A DNA stretch of 64,000 nucleotides from Variovorax sp. ZS18.2.2 (GCF_024701975.1 NZ_JANLNM010000011.1:96058-160057), one strand, 5' to 3'; positions 46,387-54,589 are shown, counted from the stretch's first letter. Translations and numbers: made by a program. Notes: generated by a model not told the origin, from the sequence alone.

Positions 46387-47607
46387 ATGGACGTCACTCC
46401 TCATTTCCCGATCTATCTCGATTACGGCGCGACCACGCCGGTCGACCCGCGTGTGGTCGACGCCATGATTCCCTGGTTGCGCGAGCACTTCGGCAACCCG
46501 GCGTCGCGCAGTCACGCCTGGGGTTGGGAGGCTGAAGAGGCGGTTGAGAAGGCGCGCGGCCAGGTGGCGGACCTGATCAATGCGGACCCCCGCGAGATCG
46601 TCTGGACCTCGGGCGCTACCGAGTCGATCAATCTCGCGCTCAAGGGTGCGGCCCAGTTCTACAAGGGCAAGGGCAAGCACCTGATCACGCTGAAGACCGA
46701 GCACAAGGCCGTGCTCGACACCATGCGTGAACTCGAGCGCCAGGGCTTCGAAGTCACCTACCTCGACGTCGAGGAAAACGGCTTGGTCGACCTCGGGAAG
46801 TTCAAGGTGGCGATCCGCCCCGACACCATCCTGGCCAGCGTGCTGTTCGTGAACAACGAAATCGGCGTGATCCAGGACGTGGTCGCGCTGGGCAACGTCT
46901 GCCGCGAAAAGGGCGTGATCTTCCACGTCGACTCGGCCCAGGCCACCGGCAAGGTCGACATCGACATCACGAAGCTGCCCATCGACCTGATGAGCCTCGC
47001 CTCGCACAAGACCTATGGCCCCAAGGGCATCGGCGCCCTGTATGTGCGCCGCAAGCCGCGCATTCGCCTCGAAGCGCAGATGCACGGCGGCGGTCACGAG
47101 CGCGGCATGCGCTCGGGCACGCTGCCCACGCACCAGATCGTCGGCATGGGCGAGGCCTATCGCATCGCCAAGCTCGAGATGAAGGACGACATTGCCCATG
47201 CGCGCCGCCTGCAACAGCGCTTGCTCGATGGCCTCAAGGATGTCGAGCAGGTCTTCATCAACGGCGACCTCGAACGCCGCGTGCCGCACAACCTGAACAT
47301 GAGCTTCAACTACGTCGAGGGCGAGTCGCTGATCATGGGCATCAAGGGCCTGGCGGTGTCGTCGGGTTCGGCCTGCACCTCGGCCAGCCTGGAGCCCAGC
47401 TATGTGCTGCGCGCGCTGGGCCGTAGCGACGAGTTGGCCCACAGCAGCCTTCGCATGACCATCGGCCGCTTCACGACCGAAGAAGAAATTGACTACGCCA
47501 TTTCGACCATCAAGCACAACGTTGCCAAGCTGCGTGAGCTGAGCCCCCTGTGGGAGATGTTCCAGGACGGCGTCGACATCAGCACGATCCAGTGGTCGGC
47601 CCACTGA
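46387..47607 (+). CDS. iscS: Cysteine desulfurase IscS
   Basis: The 406-residue PLP enzyme takes sulfur from cysteine for cluster assembly. Motifs are IYLDYGATTPVDPRVVDAM, the PLP Lys in LASHKTYGPKGIGALYVRR, and the mobile active Cys in SSGSACTSASLEPSYVLRAL. The C-terminal IscU contact region (ELSPLWEMFQDGVDISTIQW) is complete. The ATG at 46387 is the usual family start; the frame stays open upstream. It lies 77 bases after iscR and 50 before iscU. Confidence 0.97.
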   Translation: MDVTPHFPIYLDYGATTPVDPRVVDAMIPWLREHFGNPASRSHAWGWEAEEAVEKARGQVADLINADPREIVWTSGATESINLALKGAAQFYKGKGKHLITLKTEHKAVLDTMRELERQGFEVTYLDVEENGLVDLGKFKVAIRPDTILASVLFVNNEIGVIQDVVALGNVCREKGVIFHVDSAQATGKVDIDITKLPIDLMSLASHKTYGPKGIGALYVRRKPRIRLEAQMHGGGHERGMRSGTLPTHQIVGMGEAYRIAKLEMKDDIAHARRLQQRLLDGLKDVEQVFINGDLERRVPHNLNMSFNYVEGESLIMGIKGLAVSSGSACTSASLEPSYVLRALGRSDELAHSSLRMTIGRFTTEEEIDYAISTIKHNVAKLRELSPLWEMFQDGVDISTIQWSAH

Positions 47608-47657
47608 CCCAGGCCAGCCCACGGCTCCACGATTGAACAAAGTTTGAGAGGTACACC

Positions 47658-48071
47658 ATGGCATATTCTTCCAAGGTCATCGACCACTACGAAAATCCAC
47701 GCAACGTCGGTTCCTTCGAAAAGGGCGACGACTCGGTGGGCACCGGCATGGTCGGCGCTCCGGCCTGCGGCGACGTGATGAAGCTGCAGATCAAGGTCAA
47801 CCCCGAAACCGGCGTGATCGAAGACGCACGCTTCAAGACCTACGGTTGCGGCTCGGCCATTGCCTCGTCCTCGCTCGTGACCGAATGGGTCAAGGGCAAG
47901 ACGCTCGACGAAGCGGCTGCGCTGAAGAACGCGCAGATCGCCGAAGAGCTGGCGCTGCCGCCGGTCAAGATCCACTGCTCCATCCTGGCCGAAGATGCCA
48001 TCAAGGCAGCCGTGAACGACTACAAGGCCAAGCACGGTGTCAAAGCGGCCGAAGCCGAAGCTGTTCACTGA
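47658..48071 (+). CDS. iscU: Iron-sulfur cluster scaffold IscU
   Basis: The 137-residue scaffold has the three cluster Cys: Cys37 (GAPACGDVMKLQI), Cys64 (KTYGCGSAIASSS) and Cys107 (PVKIHCSILAEDAI), plus the LPPVK motif recognised by HscA. The assembly takes sulfur from IscS and passes clusters on through HscB/HscA. GAGAGG precedes the start. One base separates its stop from the iscA start. Confidence 0.97.
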   Translation: MAYSSKVIDHYENPRNVGSFEKGDDSVGTGMVGAPACGDVMKLQIKVNPETGVIEDARFKTYGCGSAIASSSLVTEWVKGKTLDEAAALKNAQIAEELALPPVKIHCSILAEDAIKAAVNDYKAKHGVKAAEAEAVH

Positions 48072-48072
48072 C

Positions 48073-48396
48073 ATGGCCGTCACGCTGACCGAAGCCGCTG
48101 CACGACACGTCACCCGCTACCTCGGCAAACGAGGCAAGGGTGTGGGTGTGCGGCTGGGCGTGAAGACCACCGGCTGCTCCGGCCTGGCCTACAAGCTTGA
48201 GTATGTCGACGAGTTCACGCCTGAGGACGTGGTGTTCGAAGACCACGGCGTGAAGGTGCTGGTCGACCCCAAGAGCTTGGCCTACATCGACGGCACGCAG
48301 CTCGACTTCGTGCGCGAAGGCCTGAACGAAGGCTTCAAGTTCATTAACCCGAACGAACGTGACCGTTGTGGTTGCGGGGAAAGCTTTCGCATCTGA
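48073..48396 (+). CDS. iscA: A-type iron-sulfur carrier IscA
   Basis: The 107-residue protein has the HesB/IscA fold with the three conserved cysteines: Cys35 in KTTGCSGLAYKLEY, and Cys99 and Cys101 in RCGCGESFRI. It receives or delivers clusters or iron in the assembly pathway. The start immediately follows the iscU stop. A terminator-like hairpin lies between this gene and hscB. Confidence 0.95.
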   Translation: MAVTLTEAAARHVTRYLGKRGKGVGVRLGVKTTGCSGLAYKLEYVDEFTPEDVVFEDHGVKVLVDPKSLAYIDGTQLDFVREGLNEGFKFINPNERDRCGCGESFRI

Positions 48397-48422
48397 TGCG
48401 TCGTCGCTGACCGCGACCACAG

Positions 48423-48453
48423 CCGCCACCATGTCATGTGCTGGCGGTTTTTT
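48423..48453 (+). terminator. Terminator-like hairpin inside the isc operon
   Basis: CCGCCA (48423-48428) pairs with TGGCGG (48442-48447) around a 13-base loop and is followed at once by six T residues. It lies between iscA and hscB, seven bases before the hscB ATG. It could lower expression of the chaperone half of the operon or give a shorter iscRSUA transcript. Confidence 0.55.
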
Positions 48454-48459
48454 CTTGCC

Positions 48460-48978
48460 ATGAACCTGAACGACACCGACTTTGAACTGTTCGCCGTCCC
48501 GGCGACCTTCGCACAGGACCGTGCCGTGCTCGACGCGCGCTGGAAAGAGCTGCAGCGCGAAGCGCACCCGGACCGCTTCGCCGCGCAGGGCGCCGCGGCG
48601 CAGCGCGTGGCCATGCAGTGGTCGGTGCGCATCAACGAGGCCTACCAGCGGCTGAAGGACCCGATCCGCCGCGCGAGCTACATCTGCGAACTGCACGACG
48701 CACCGCTGAACGCCGAGAACAACACGGCGATGCCGCCCGACTTCCTGATGCAGCAGATGGAGTGGCGCGAGGCGCTCGACGACGCCGGCGACATCGCTGC
48801 CGTCGAGAAGCTGCAGGCAGAGGTCGAGGCTGCCCGCGCCCGCGCGCTGTCGTCCCTCGACTGGCTGATCGACGAGAAGGGCGACTACCCTGCCGCCGCG
48901 CAGCAGGTGAGAGCCCTCATGTTCATTGAGCGCTTCGGCGAAGACGTCGAAGCCAAGTTCGATCAGTTGGGACAATAA
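48460..48978 (+). CDS. hscB: Fe-S co-chaperone HscB (J-type)
   Basis: The 172-residue co-chaperone has the J-domain HPD triad at residues 36-38 (REAHPDRFA), helix INEAYQRLKDPIRRASY, and a C-terminal IscU-binding helical domain (FLMQQMEWREALDDAGDIAA). Length equals that of E. coli HscB. It recruits IscU to HscA and stimulates its ATPase. The start at 48460 lies right after a hairpin and T run; an upstream ATG at 48436 is inside that hairpin. Confidence 0.94.
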   Translation: MNLNDTDFELFAVPATFAQDRAVLDARWKELQREAHPDRFAAQGAAAQRVAMQWSVRINEAYQRLKDPIRRASYICELHDAPLNAENNTAMPPDFLMQQMEWREALDDAGDIAAVEKLQAEVEAARARALSSLDWLIDEKGDYPAAAQQVRALMFIERFGEDVEAKFDQLGQ

Positions 48979-48986
48979 CGAAATGC

Positions 48987-49066
48987 ACCCCCACGCTCCT
49001 CACTTCGTGTATTCGCTGCCCCCCGAGGGGGCTCAGGCCTCCCTTGGGGCGGCCCGGCGGGAGGCC
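48987..49066. repeat. C/G-rich hairpin repeat between hscB and hscA
   Basis: The block runs from CCCCCACGCTCCTCACTTCG through GCCCCCCGAGGGGGC to CTTGGGGCGGCCCGGCGGGA. It has a perfect small hairpin GCCCCC-CGA-GGGGGC, and similar sequences are spread through Comamonadaceae intergenic regions. Its last bases, GGGAGG, act as the ribosome binding site of hscA. Confidence 0.6.
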
Positions 49067-49068
49067 TG

Positions 49069-50931
49069 ATGGCTCTTCTTCAGATTTCCGAACCCGGCCA
49101 GGCGCCCGATCCGCATCAGCGCCGCATTGCCGTGGGCATCGACCTCGGCACCACGCATTCGCTGGTGGCTGCGGTGCGCAACGGCGTGGCCGAGTGCCTG
49201 CCTGACGACCAGGGGCGCGTGCTGCTGCCTTCGGCCGTGCGCTACCTTGATGGCGACCGTCGGCAGATTGGTTTCGATGCGCTCGCCGCACGCGCGCAAG
49301 ACCCCGCCAACACCATCACCTCGGTCAAGCGCCTCATGGGCCGCGGCCTTGCCGACATCGCGAACCGCGAATCCATGTCGTACCGCATCGGCGGCGACGA
49401 GGGCGGCATGGTGAAGGTGCAGACCTCGGTGGGCGAGAAGTCCCCGGTCGAGATCAGCGCCGAGATCCTTGCCACGCTGCGCTTTCGCGCGGAAGACACC
49501 TTCGACGACGAGCTCTACGGCGCCGTCATCACCGTGCCGGCCTACTTCGACGAAGGCCAGCGTCAGGCCACCAAGGACGCCGCGCAACTCGCCGGCCTCA
49601 ACGTGCTGCGCCTGATCAGCGAGCCCACGGCCGCTGCGATCGCCTACGGCCTCGACAACGCCAGCGAAGGCGTCTACGCGGTCTACGACCTCGGTGGCGG
49701 CACCTTCGATATCTCGATCCTGCGGTTGACCCAGGGTGTGTTCGAGGTCATCGCGACCGGCGGCGATTCGGCGCTCGGCGGTGACGACTACGACCACGTG
49801 CTCGCCGATTTCGTGCTCGAGCAAACCGGCTTGAAGGTCGGCAACGACGCCGACAAGGCCGCAGTGCTTGTGGCCGCACGCGCTGCGAAAGAGGCGCTGA
49901 CCGATGCGGACGCCGTTGTCTTCCACGCCGACATGGCCGGTGGTGCGGTGCGATTCGATCTGACGCGCGCACATTTCGACGCAGCGACCAAACCGCTCAC
50001 GGACAAAACCATCGCCGCCGTCCGCAAGGCCCTGCGCGATGCGAAGCTCAAGTCCGACGACCTGCAGGGCGTCGTCCTGGTCGGTGGCTCCACCCGCATG
50101 CCGCAGATCCGCGAGGCCGTGGCTGCGTTCTTCGGCCGCGAGCCGCTGGTCAACCTGAACCCGGACGAAGTCGTCGCGCTCGGCGCGGCGATCCAGGCCA
50201 ACCAGCTGGCCGGCAACAACGGCGCGGGCGAGCTGCTGCTGCTCGATGTGATCCCGCTCTCGCTCGGCATCGAGACGATGGGTGGCTTGGTCGAGCGCAT
50301 CGTGCCGCGCAACCAGACCATCCCGACCGCGATGGCGCAGGACTTCACGACTTATCAAGACGGCCAGACGGCTCTCGCGCTGCATGTGGTGCAGGGTGAG
50401 CGCGACCTAGTGTCCGATTGCCGCAGCCTCGCGCGCTTCACGCTGCGCGGCATCCCGCCGATGGCGGCTGGCGCGGCGCGCATCCGCGTGACCTTCACTG
50501 TCGATGCCGATGGCCTGCTGAGCGTCAGCGCCAAGGAGCAGGGTAGCGGTGTCGAGGCCAGCGTGACCGTCAAGCCATCGTATGGACTCTCCGACGACCA
50601 GATCGCGACCATGCTGCAGGAGAGCTTCTCCACCGCACAGCAGGACATGCAGGCCCGCGCGCTCGTCGAAGCGCGCGTCGACGCCGACCGCATGCTGCTC
50701 GCTACGCAGAGTGCGCTGAATGCCGATGGCAACCTGCTGAACGAAGACGAGCGCGCTGTCATCGATGCGTCGATGGCCAGGTTGCGCGAAGCCGCGAAGG
50801 GCAGCAACGAAGCCGCCGCCATCGAAGCCGCCACCAAGACACTGGCCAACGACACCGAAGCCTTCGCCGCCCAACGCATGAACGCGGGCATCGCGCGCGC
50901 ACTCGCCGGCCGCAAGGTCGAATCCCTCTAG
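49069..50931 (+). CDS. hscA: Fe-S assembly Hsp70 chaperone HscA
   Basis: The 620-residue Hsp70 has the ATPase motifs AVGIDLGTTHSLVAAVRNG, ITVPAYFDEGQRQATKDAAQ, AVYDLGGGTFDISIL and VVLVGGSTRMPQIREAV, then a substrate domain with NQTIPTAMAQDFTTYQDGQT and a helical lid. It lacks the charged tail of DnaK. It releases clusters from IscU using HscB as partner. The ribosome site GGGAGG comes from the repeat just upstream. Confidence 0.96.
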   Translation: MALLQISEPGQAPDPHQRRIAVGIDLGTTHSLVAAVRNGVAECLPDDQGRVLLPSAVRYLDGDRRQIGFDALAARAQDPANTITSVKRLMGRGLADIANRESMSYRIGGDEGGMVKVQTSVGEKSPVEISAEILATLRFRAEDTFDDELYGAVITVPAYFDEGQRQATKDAAQLAGLNVLRLISEPTAAAIAYGLDNASEGVYAVYDLGGGTFDISILRLTQGVFEVIATGGDSALGGDDYDHVLADFVLEQTGLKVGNDADKAAVLVAARAAKEALTDADAVVFHADMAGGAVRFDLTRAHFDAATKPLTDKTIAAVRKALRDAKLKSDDLQGVVLVGGSTRMPQIREAVAAFFGREPLVNLNPDEVVALGAAIQANQLAGNNGAGELLLLDVIPLSLGIETMGGLVERIVPRNQTIPTAMAQDFTTYQDGQTALALHVVQGERDLVSDCRSLARFTLRGIPPMAAGAARIRVTFTVDADGLLSVSAKEQGSGVEASVTVKPSYGLSDDQIATMLQESFSTAQQDMQARALVEARVDADRMLLATQSALNADGNLLNEDERAVIDASMARLREAAKGSNEAAAIEAATKTLANDTEAFAAQRMNAGIARALAGRKVESL

Positions 50932-50940
50932 AACAACAAC

Positions 50941-51279
50941 ATGCCCACGATCAAGATCTATCCGCATCCCGAGTACTGCCCGCAAGGCGCCGAAATCACC
51001 GCGCCCGCCGGCACCTCGATCTGCGAGGCGCTGCTCGACAACCACATCAACATCGAGCACGCCTGCGAGATGAGCTGCGCCTGCACCACCTGCCACGTGA
51101 TCGTGCGCGAGGGTTTCAATTCGCTCAACGAAGCGGAAGAGGGCGAAGAAGACCTGCTCGACCGCGCCTGGGGCCTGGAACCGCAATCGCGCCTGAGTTG
51201 CCAATCGATCCTGGCGCAGGAGAATGTGACGATCGAGATTCCGAAGTACTCGATCAACCACGCCAAGGAAAACCACTGA
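50941..51279 (+). CDS. fdx: ISC-type 2Fe-2S ferredoxin Fdx
   Basis: The 112-residue adrenodoxin-type ferredoxin has its cluster ligands in CEMSCACTTC (Cys42, Cys48, Cys51) and in RLSCQSI (Cys87). It supplies electrons for cluster formation on IscU. It lies nine bases after hscA and its stop overlaps the dnaQ ATG (TGATG). This is the normal last gene of the isc operon; no iscX is present. Confidence 0.96.
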   Translation: MPTIKIYPHPEYCPQGAEITAPAGTSICEALLDNHINIEHACEMSCACTTCHVIVREGFNSLNEAEEGEEDLLDRAWGLEPQSRLSCQSILAQENVTIEIPKYSINHAKENH

Positions 51280-52001
51280 TGTCGCGCCAGATCGTCCTCG
51301 ATACCGAAACCACCGGGCTTTCCGCCGAGAACGGCGACCGCGTCATCGAGCTCGGCTGCGTGGAGCTGTTTGCCCGCAAGCTCACCGGCAACGACCTGCA
51401 TATCTACTTCAACCCCGAGCGCGAGAGCCATGAAGACGCACTCAAGGTGCACGGCCTGACGACCGACTTCCTGCGCGACAAGCCGAAGTTCGCCACGCTG
51501 GGCAACGACATCATCGAGTACCTGCGCGGCGCCGAACTCATCATTCACAACGCGGCCTTCGACGTCGGCTTCCTCAACAAGGAGTTCGAGCGCGCGGGCC
51601 TGCCGCCGCTGCGCACCTTCGTTGCCGAGGTGACCGACACGCTCGCCATGGCGAAGCTGGTCTACCCGGGCAAGCGGAATTCGCTCGATGCGCTGTGCGA
51701 CCGCTTCGGCGTCGACCGCTCGAACCGCACCTTCCACGGCGCGAAGCTCGACGCGCAGCTGCTGGCCGACGTCTACATCAACCTCACGCGCGGACAGGAT
51801 GCGCTGCTGATCGACGTGGCATCGAACGAGCCGGCGCAGGGCACCACGGTGGTGGCGATCGACCTGAGCCAGTTCGAACTGCCGGTGATTGCGGCAGGCG
51901 AGCAGGAACTGGCGGCGCACGAGGCGGTGTTGTCGCAGCTCGACAAATCCAGCAACGGCCGCACGCTGTTTCGCCAAAACGGCGGAAATGCTGTGGCATA
52001 A
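51279..52001 (+). CDS. dnaQ: DNA polymerase III epsilon subunit DnaQ
   Basis: The 240-residue proofreading 3'-5' exonuclease has Exo I IVLDTETTGLSAENGDRVIE, Exo II IIHNAAFDVGFLNKEF and Exo III with HGAKLDAQLLADVYIN. The C-terminal tail (about 60 residues) is the part that binds the alpha subunit. It is unusual for it to overlap the fdx gene of the isc operon, so it may be expressed from the same transcript. A tRNA gene follows. Confidence 0.95.
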   Translation: MSRQIVLDTETTGLSAENGDRVIELGCVELFARKLTGNDLHIYFNPERESHEDALKVHGLTTDFLRDKPKFATLGNDIIEYLRGAELIIHNAAFDVGFLNKEFERAGLPPLRTFVAEVTDTLAMAKLVYPGKRNSLDALCDRFGVDRSNRTFHGAKLDAQLLADVYINLTRGQDALLIDVASNEPAQGTTVVAIDLSQFELPVIAAGEQELAAHEAVLSQLDKSSNGRTLFRQNGGNAVA

Positions 52002-52003
52002 TC
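51971..52003 (+). promoter_or_regulatory. Possible promoter of the tRNA-Val gene
   Basis: TGTGGCATAAT carries an extended -10 (TGnCATAAT-like) at 51994-52003, overlapping the end of dnaQ. An upstream TTCGCC at 51971 is a poor -35 at a long distance. It lies about 50 bases before the tRNA, which is plausible for a stable RNA promoter. Confidence 0.4.
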
Positions 52004-52055
52004 GAAGGCTTCGCGCAACGCGATTAATTCCACGGCACTGCACTCGCGGTGTCAC

Positions 52056-52130
52056 GGGCGGTTAGCTCAGGGGTAGAGCACAGCATTCACACTGCTGGGG
52101 TCGGAGGTTCGAAACCTCCACCGCCCACCA
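52056..52130 (+). tRNA. tRNA-Val (anticodon CAC)
   Basis: The 75-base gene folds perfectly: 7-bp acceptor stem GGGCGGT/ACCGCCC, D arm GCTC...GAGC, anticodon arm CAGCA-TTCACAC-TGCTG with CAC at 52088-52090, T arm GGAGG-TTCGAAA-CCTCC, and encoded ACCA at the 3' end. It reads the GUG valine codon. It is followed by a terminator and then by an integrase gene, the usual picture for an attachment site within a tRNA 3' end. Confidence 0.97.
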
Positions 52131-52141
52131 ACAGATCAGAT

Positions 52142-52177
52142 AAAGGCCGACAGCTTCATACAGCTGCCGGCCTTTTT
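52142..52177 (+). terminator. Terminator after tRNA-Val
   Basis: AAAGGCCG pairs with CGGCCTTT and CAGCT with AGCTG around a short loop (one unpaired base on each side), followed by TT. This is a strong rho-independent terminator, 11 bases beyond the tRNA 3' end. Confidence 0.85.
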
Positions 52178-52244
52178 CATTGGGGAATCAGCGGCTTACG
52201 CGCCAGCAAGCGACAGGGGGCGACATTGACTGCCAGTCTGACGC

Positions 52245-52358
52245 GGGGGTACAACCGGGGGTACAGGCTAGCTTTTTCGCTGTTTCCGGGGGTTTTGTAC
52301 CCCCAGTCTCCAGTGAAAACGATGGTCTCGTACCCCACACCTCGAAGGCTGTACCCCC
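52245..52358. promoter_or_regulatory. Cluster of GGGGGTACA repeats before the integrase gene
   Basis: GGGGGTACA occurs directly at 52245 and 52257, and its complement TGTACCCCC at 52296 and 52350, with a shorter CGTACCCC at 52329. The last copy abuts the integrase ATG at 52359 where a ribosome site should be. The arrangement fits integrase or excisionase arm sites, or an operator by which one of them shuts off int. Confidence 0.6.
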
Positions 52359-53597
52359 ATGCTCACCGACGCCCAGTGCAGGAATGCAATCTGCCCATCT
52401 GACCGCAAGCAGGCACGCTTCGCCGATGCCGGTGGGCTGTACCTCCAGGTCAGCCCGGCCGGCTCGCGCCGCTGGTTCTGGAAGTACCGGCTCGCCGGCG
52501 TTGAGAAGCAACTGGCCCTCGGCAGCTACCCGGATGTCAGCCTGACCGCCGCACGCAAGGCGCGCGATGCCGCGCGGATCGAGAAGTCCGATGGCCGCGA
52601 CCCGGTGCAGGCACGCAAGGTCTCGAAGCTGAAGGCGGCGGCGTTGACCACCGATGCGTTCAAGGAGGTCGCCCTCGAGTGGTTTGGCAAGCACAGCGAT
52701 CGATGGAGCGAGCAGTACGCCATTCGCGAGAAACGCAACCTCGAAAAGGATCTGTTCCCATACTTCGGCACCCGCGCCGTCGGCGACATCCAGCCCATTG
52801 AACTGCTGGCCGCGCTGCGCCGGGTCGAGGAGCGGGGCGCTCTCGACGTGGCGCGCCGAGTGCTGATCACGGCCCGCGCAGTCTGGCGCTACGCCGTGGC
52901 CACCGCGCGTGCGCCGCGCGACATCACGGGTGACCTCAAGGGAGCGCTGACCCCGCACCGAAAGAAGCACTTCGCGGCACTGGTCGACCCAGTGAAGCTG
53001 GGCGCGTTGATCCGCGTCATCCGCACCTATCAGGGTGGCCCCATCGTTCGCGCTGCCCTGCAGCTCGCACCAGTGCTGTTCCAGCGCCCCAACGAACTGC
53101 GCGGCATGGCCTGGGCCGAGCTGGACCTCGACGCGTCGCTTTGGACGATCCCGGCCGCGCGCATGAAGCGCCAGAAGCACGGGAAGGAAAACGGGCCGCC
53201 CCACCTAGTCCCATTGCCGCGGCAGGCCGTCGAGATCCTGCGCGCGCTGCATCCGATCACCGGCCACGGCGTGATGGTGTTTCCCGGCGAACGGAGCCAC
53301 GAGCGACCAATCAGCGACAACACGTTGCGCGCCGCGCTGCTGACGCTGGGCTACGGCCCGACGGTCCAGACCGTGCACGGCTTCCGGGCTACGGCCCGCA
53401 CCATGGTTCGCGAGCGCCTGAAGGTGGACCCGCGCGTCATCGAGGCTCATCTGGCCCACGCGTCGAAGGACCAGAACGGCGGCGCTTACGACCGGGCTGA
53501 GTACGTCGAAGAGCGCGCGGTGATGATTCAGCAGTGGGCCGACTACCTCGACAAACTGGCGGCCGGCGCGGACATCCTGCAGTTCAAGGCCGCATAG
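52359..53597 (+). CDS. P4-type tyrosine integrase
   Basis: The 412-residue recombinase inserts and removes the element at the tRNA. It has the N-terminal arm-binding domain of the DUF4102 group (GGLYLQVSPAGSRRWFWKYR, LALGSYPDVSLTAARKARD), a SAM-like core-binding domain, and a catalytic domain with Arg243 (LFQRPNELRGMAW), His340-x-x-Arg343 (VHGFRATARTM), His364/His367 (AHLAHAS) and the nucleophile Tyr in AYDRAEYVEER. All catalytic residues are present. The translation start abuts one GGGGGTACA-type site. The next gene overlaps its stop. Confidence 0.96.
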   Translation: MLTDAQCRNAICPSDRKQARFADAGGLYLQVSPAGSRRWFWKYRLAGVEKQLALGSYPDVSLTAARKARDAARIEKSDGRDPVQARKVSKLKAAALTTDAFKEVALEWFGKHSDRWSEQYAIREKRNLEKDLFPYFGTRAVGDIQPIELLAALRRVEERGALDVARRVLITARAVWRYAVATARAPRDITGDLKGALTPHRKKHFAALVDPVKLGALIRVIRTYQGGPIVRAALQLAPVLFQRPNELRGMAWAELDLDASLWTIPAARMKRQKHGKENGPPHLVPLPRQAVEILRALHPITGHGVMVFPGERSHERPISDNTLRAALLTLGYGPTVQTVHGFRATARTMVRERLKVDPRVIEAHLAHASKDQNGGAYDRAEYVEERAVMIQQWADYLDKLAAGADILQFKAA

Positions 53598-53836
53598 TGG
53601 CAACACGGGCGGGCGCGATCATCGTGGCGCCGCCGTCGACTCAGATCGTCTGCGCGCGCTTCGTGACGGTCGATCTGGCTGCGGCCATGACCGGCTTCAC
53701 CCCGGGCGCCATCCGCACCAAGATCGCCAAGAGCGTCTGGCTTGAGGGGCGCCAATGGGTGAAGCGCGATGGCCGCGTGCTGATCGACATGAAGGGGTAC
53801 GAGGCGTGGGCGCTCGGAACCGATGCAGAGCGGTGA
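53597..53836 (+). CDS. Excisionase-like small DNA-binding protein
   Basis: The 79-residue frame starts with a GTG that shares a base with the integrase TAG (TAGTG), so it is translationally coupled. The last 50 residues (VDLAAAMTGFTPGAIRTKIA then WVKRDGRVLIDMKGYEAWAL) have the winged MerR/AlpA-like pattern of phage excisionases. It should help the integrase to excise the element. The N-terminal 25 residues have no recognisable pattern. Confidence 0.65.
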   Translation: MATRAGAIIVAPPSTQIVCARFVTVDLAAAMTGFTPGAIRTKIAKSVWLEGRQWVKRDGRVLIDMKGYEAWALGTDAER

Positions 53837-53852
53837 AGAAGCAAGATGACGC

Positions 53853-54344
53853 TTAGTGAAGTAGGCCCTTGAGGAATGCGATCGCGTCGGGCGCGCTGTC
53901 CATGCCCGCCGCGACCAGCTTCTTTGCGATTTCCTTCAGAGCCTCTCCCGACAGCGTCGAGATCGCCTTCTTCAGGGCAGATTTCTCCGTCGGTGGCAGC
54001 GGTGCTGCGTCGACCTTGGCCAGCATCAGTTCGCGGATCGTGTCGGCGTGAAGCTTCACCGTTACCGTGCCGAGAATCGCGGTTAGGCCGCCGTCATCCT
54101 CGAGGAAGTCGAGGCCCGCGGCAGTGATCTTCGACGCTGACCATGCGAACTGACCGTTGGTGCTGACGATCACGCCGCCCTTCAGCAAACCGTGCTCCTC
54201 AAGGTACATGATGGTCCCCGCGAACTGCTTGTCCCGGAGAGGATCCTCGTCCACTGGCACAAGGGCCTTGGTACGAACCTGGGATGGGTAGGCTTCTCGC
54301 AAGCGCTCCAAAATTTCGCGCTGGAGGGTACGGTCGACCTCCAT
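53853..54344 (-). CDS. Unknown protein, N-terminal winged-helix-like
   Basis: The 163-residue protein begins MEVDRTLQREILERLREAYP and continues AGTIMYLEEHGLLKGGVI and ITAAGLDFLEDDGG, which is the pattern of a winged-helix fold (YjcQ/DUF2513-like). The second half is helical and ends KKLVAAGMDSAPDAIAFLKG. GGAGG stands before the start at 54344. It lies three bases after the previous minus-strand gene, so the two form a small operon facing the integrase genes. I do not recognise the family as a whole. Confidence 0.6.
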   Translation of the reverse strand: MEVDRTLQREILERLREAYPSQVRTKALVPVDEDPLRDKQFAGTIMYLEEHGLLKGGVIVSTNGQFAWSASKITAAGLDFLEDDGGLTAILGTVTVKLHADTIRELMLAKVDAAPLPPTEKSALKKAISTLSGEALKEIAKKLVAAGMDSAPDAIAFLKGLLH

Positions 54345-54346
54345 GC

Positions 54347-54589
54347 TCAGGCCTCCGCCTCTTTCATGCGTGCCTCGATTTTCTCAAGGTACTTGATGAG
54401 CATGCGCACCTGGGCCGAGGTCGTGGCGATCGGATATTCGCCGTGCACCGCACGCAGGTTTTCATGGTGGTCGAAGAAGAACAATTCACCATCGATCCAG
54501 TTCGCATAGCCCTCATTCGGCATCGAACGCATGCCCGGGATGTCCTCGGCCTCTTCATCGGGGCCAAGCTGAATCTTGATCATTGCCAT
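54347..54589 (-). CDS. Small unknown protein
   Basis: The 80-residue acidic protein (MAMIKIQLGPDEEAEDIPGM to the helical end KYLEKIEARMKEAEA) has GAGGAGA before its ATG at 54589. It contains an aromatic patch NWIDGELFFFDHHENL. It is the first gene of a two-gene minus-strand unit with the winged-helix-like gene. Its family is not recognised; small size and operon pairing would fit a toxin-antitoxin or anti-repressor pair, but nothing in the sequence proves it. Confidence 0.6.
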   Translation of the reverse strand: MAMIKIQLGPDEEAEDIPGMRSMPNEGYANWIDGELFFFDHHENLRAVHGEYPIATTSAQVRMLIKYLEKIEARMKEAEA

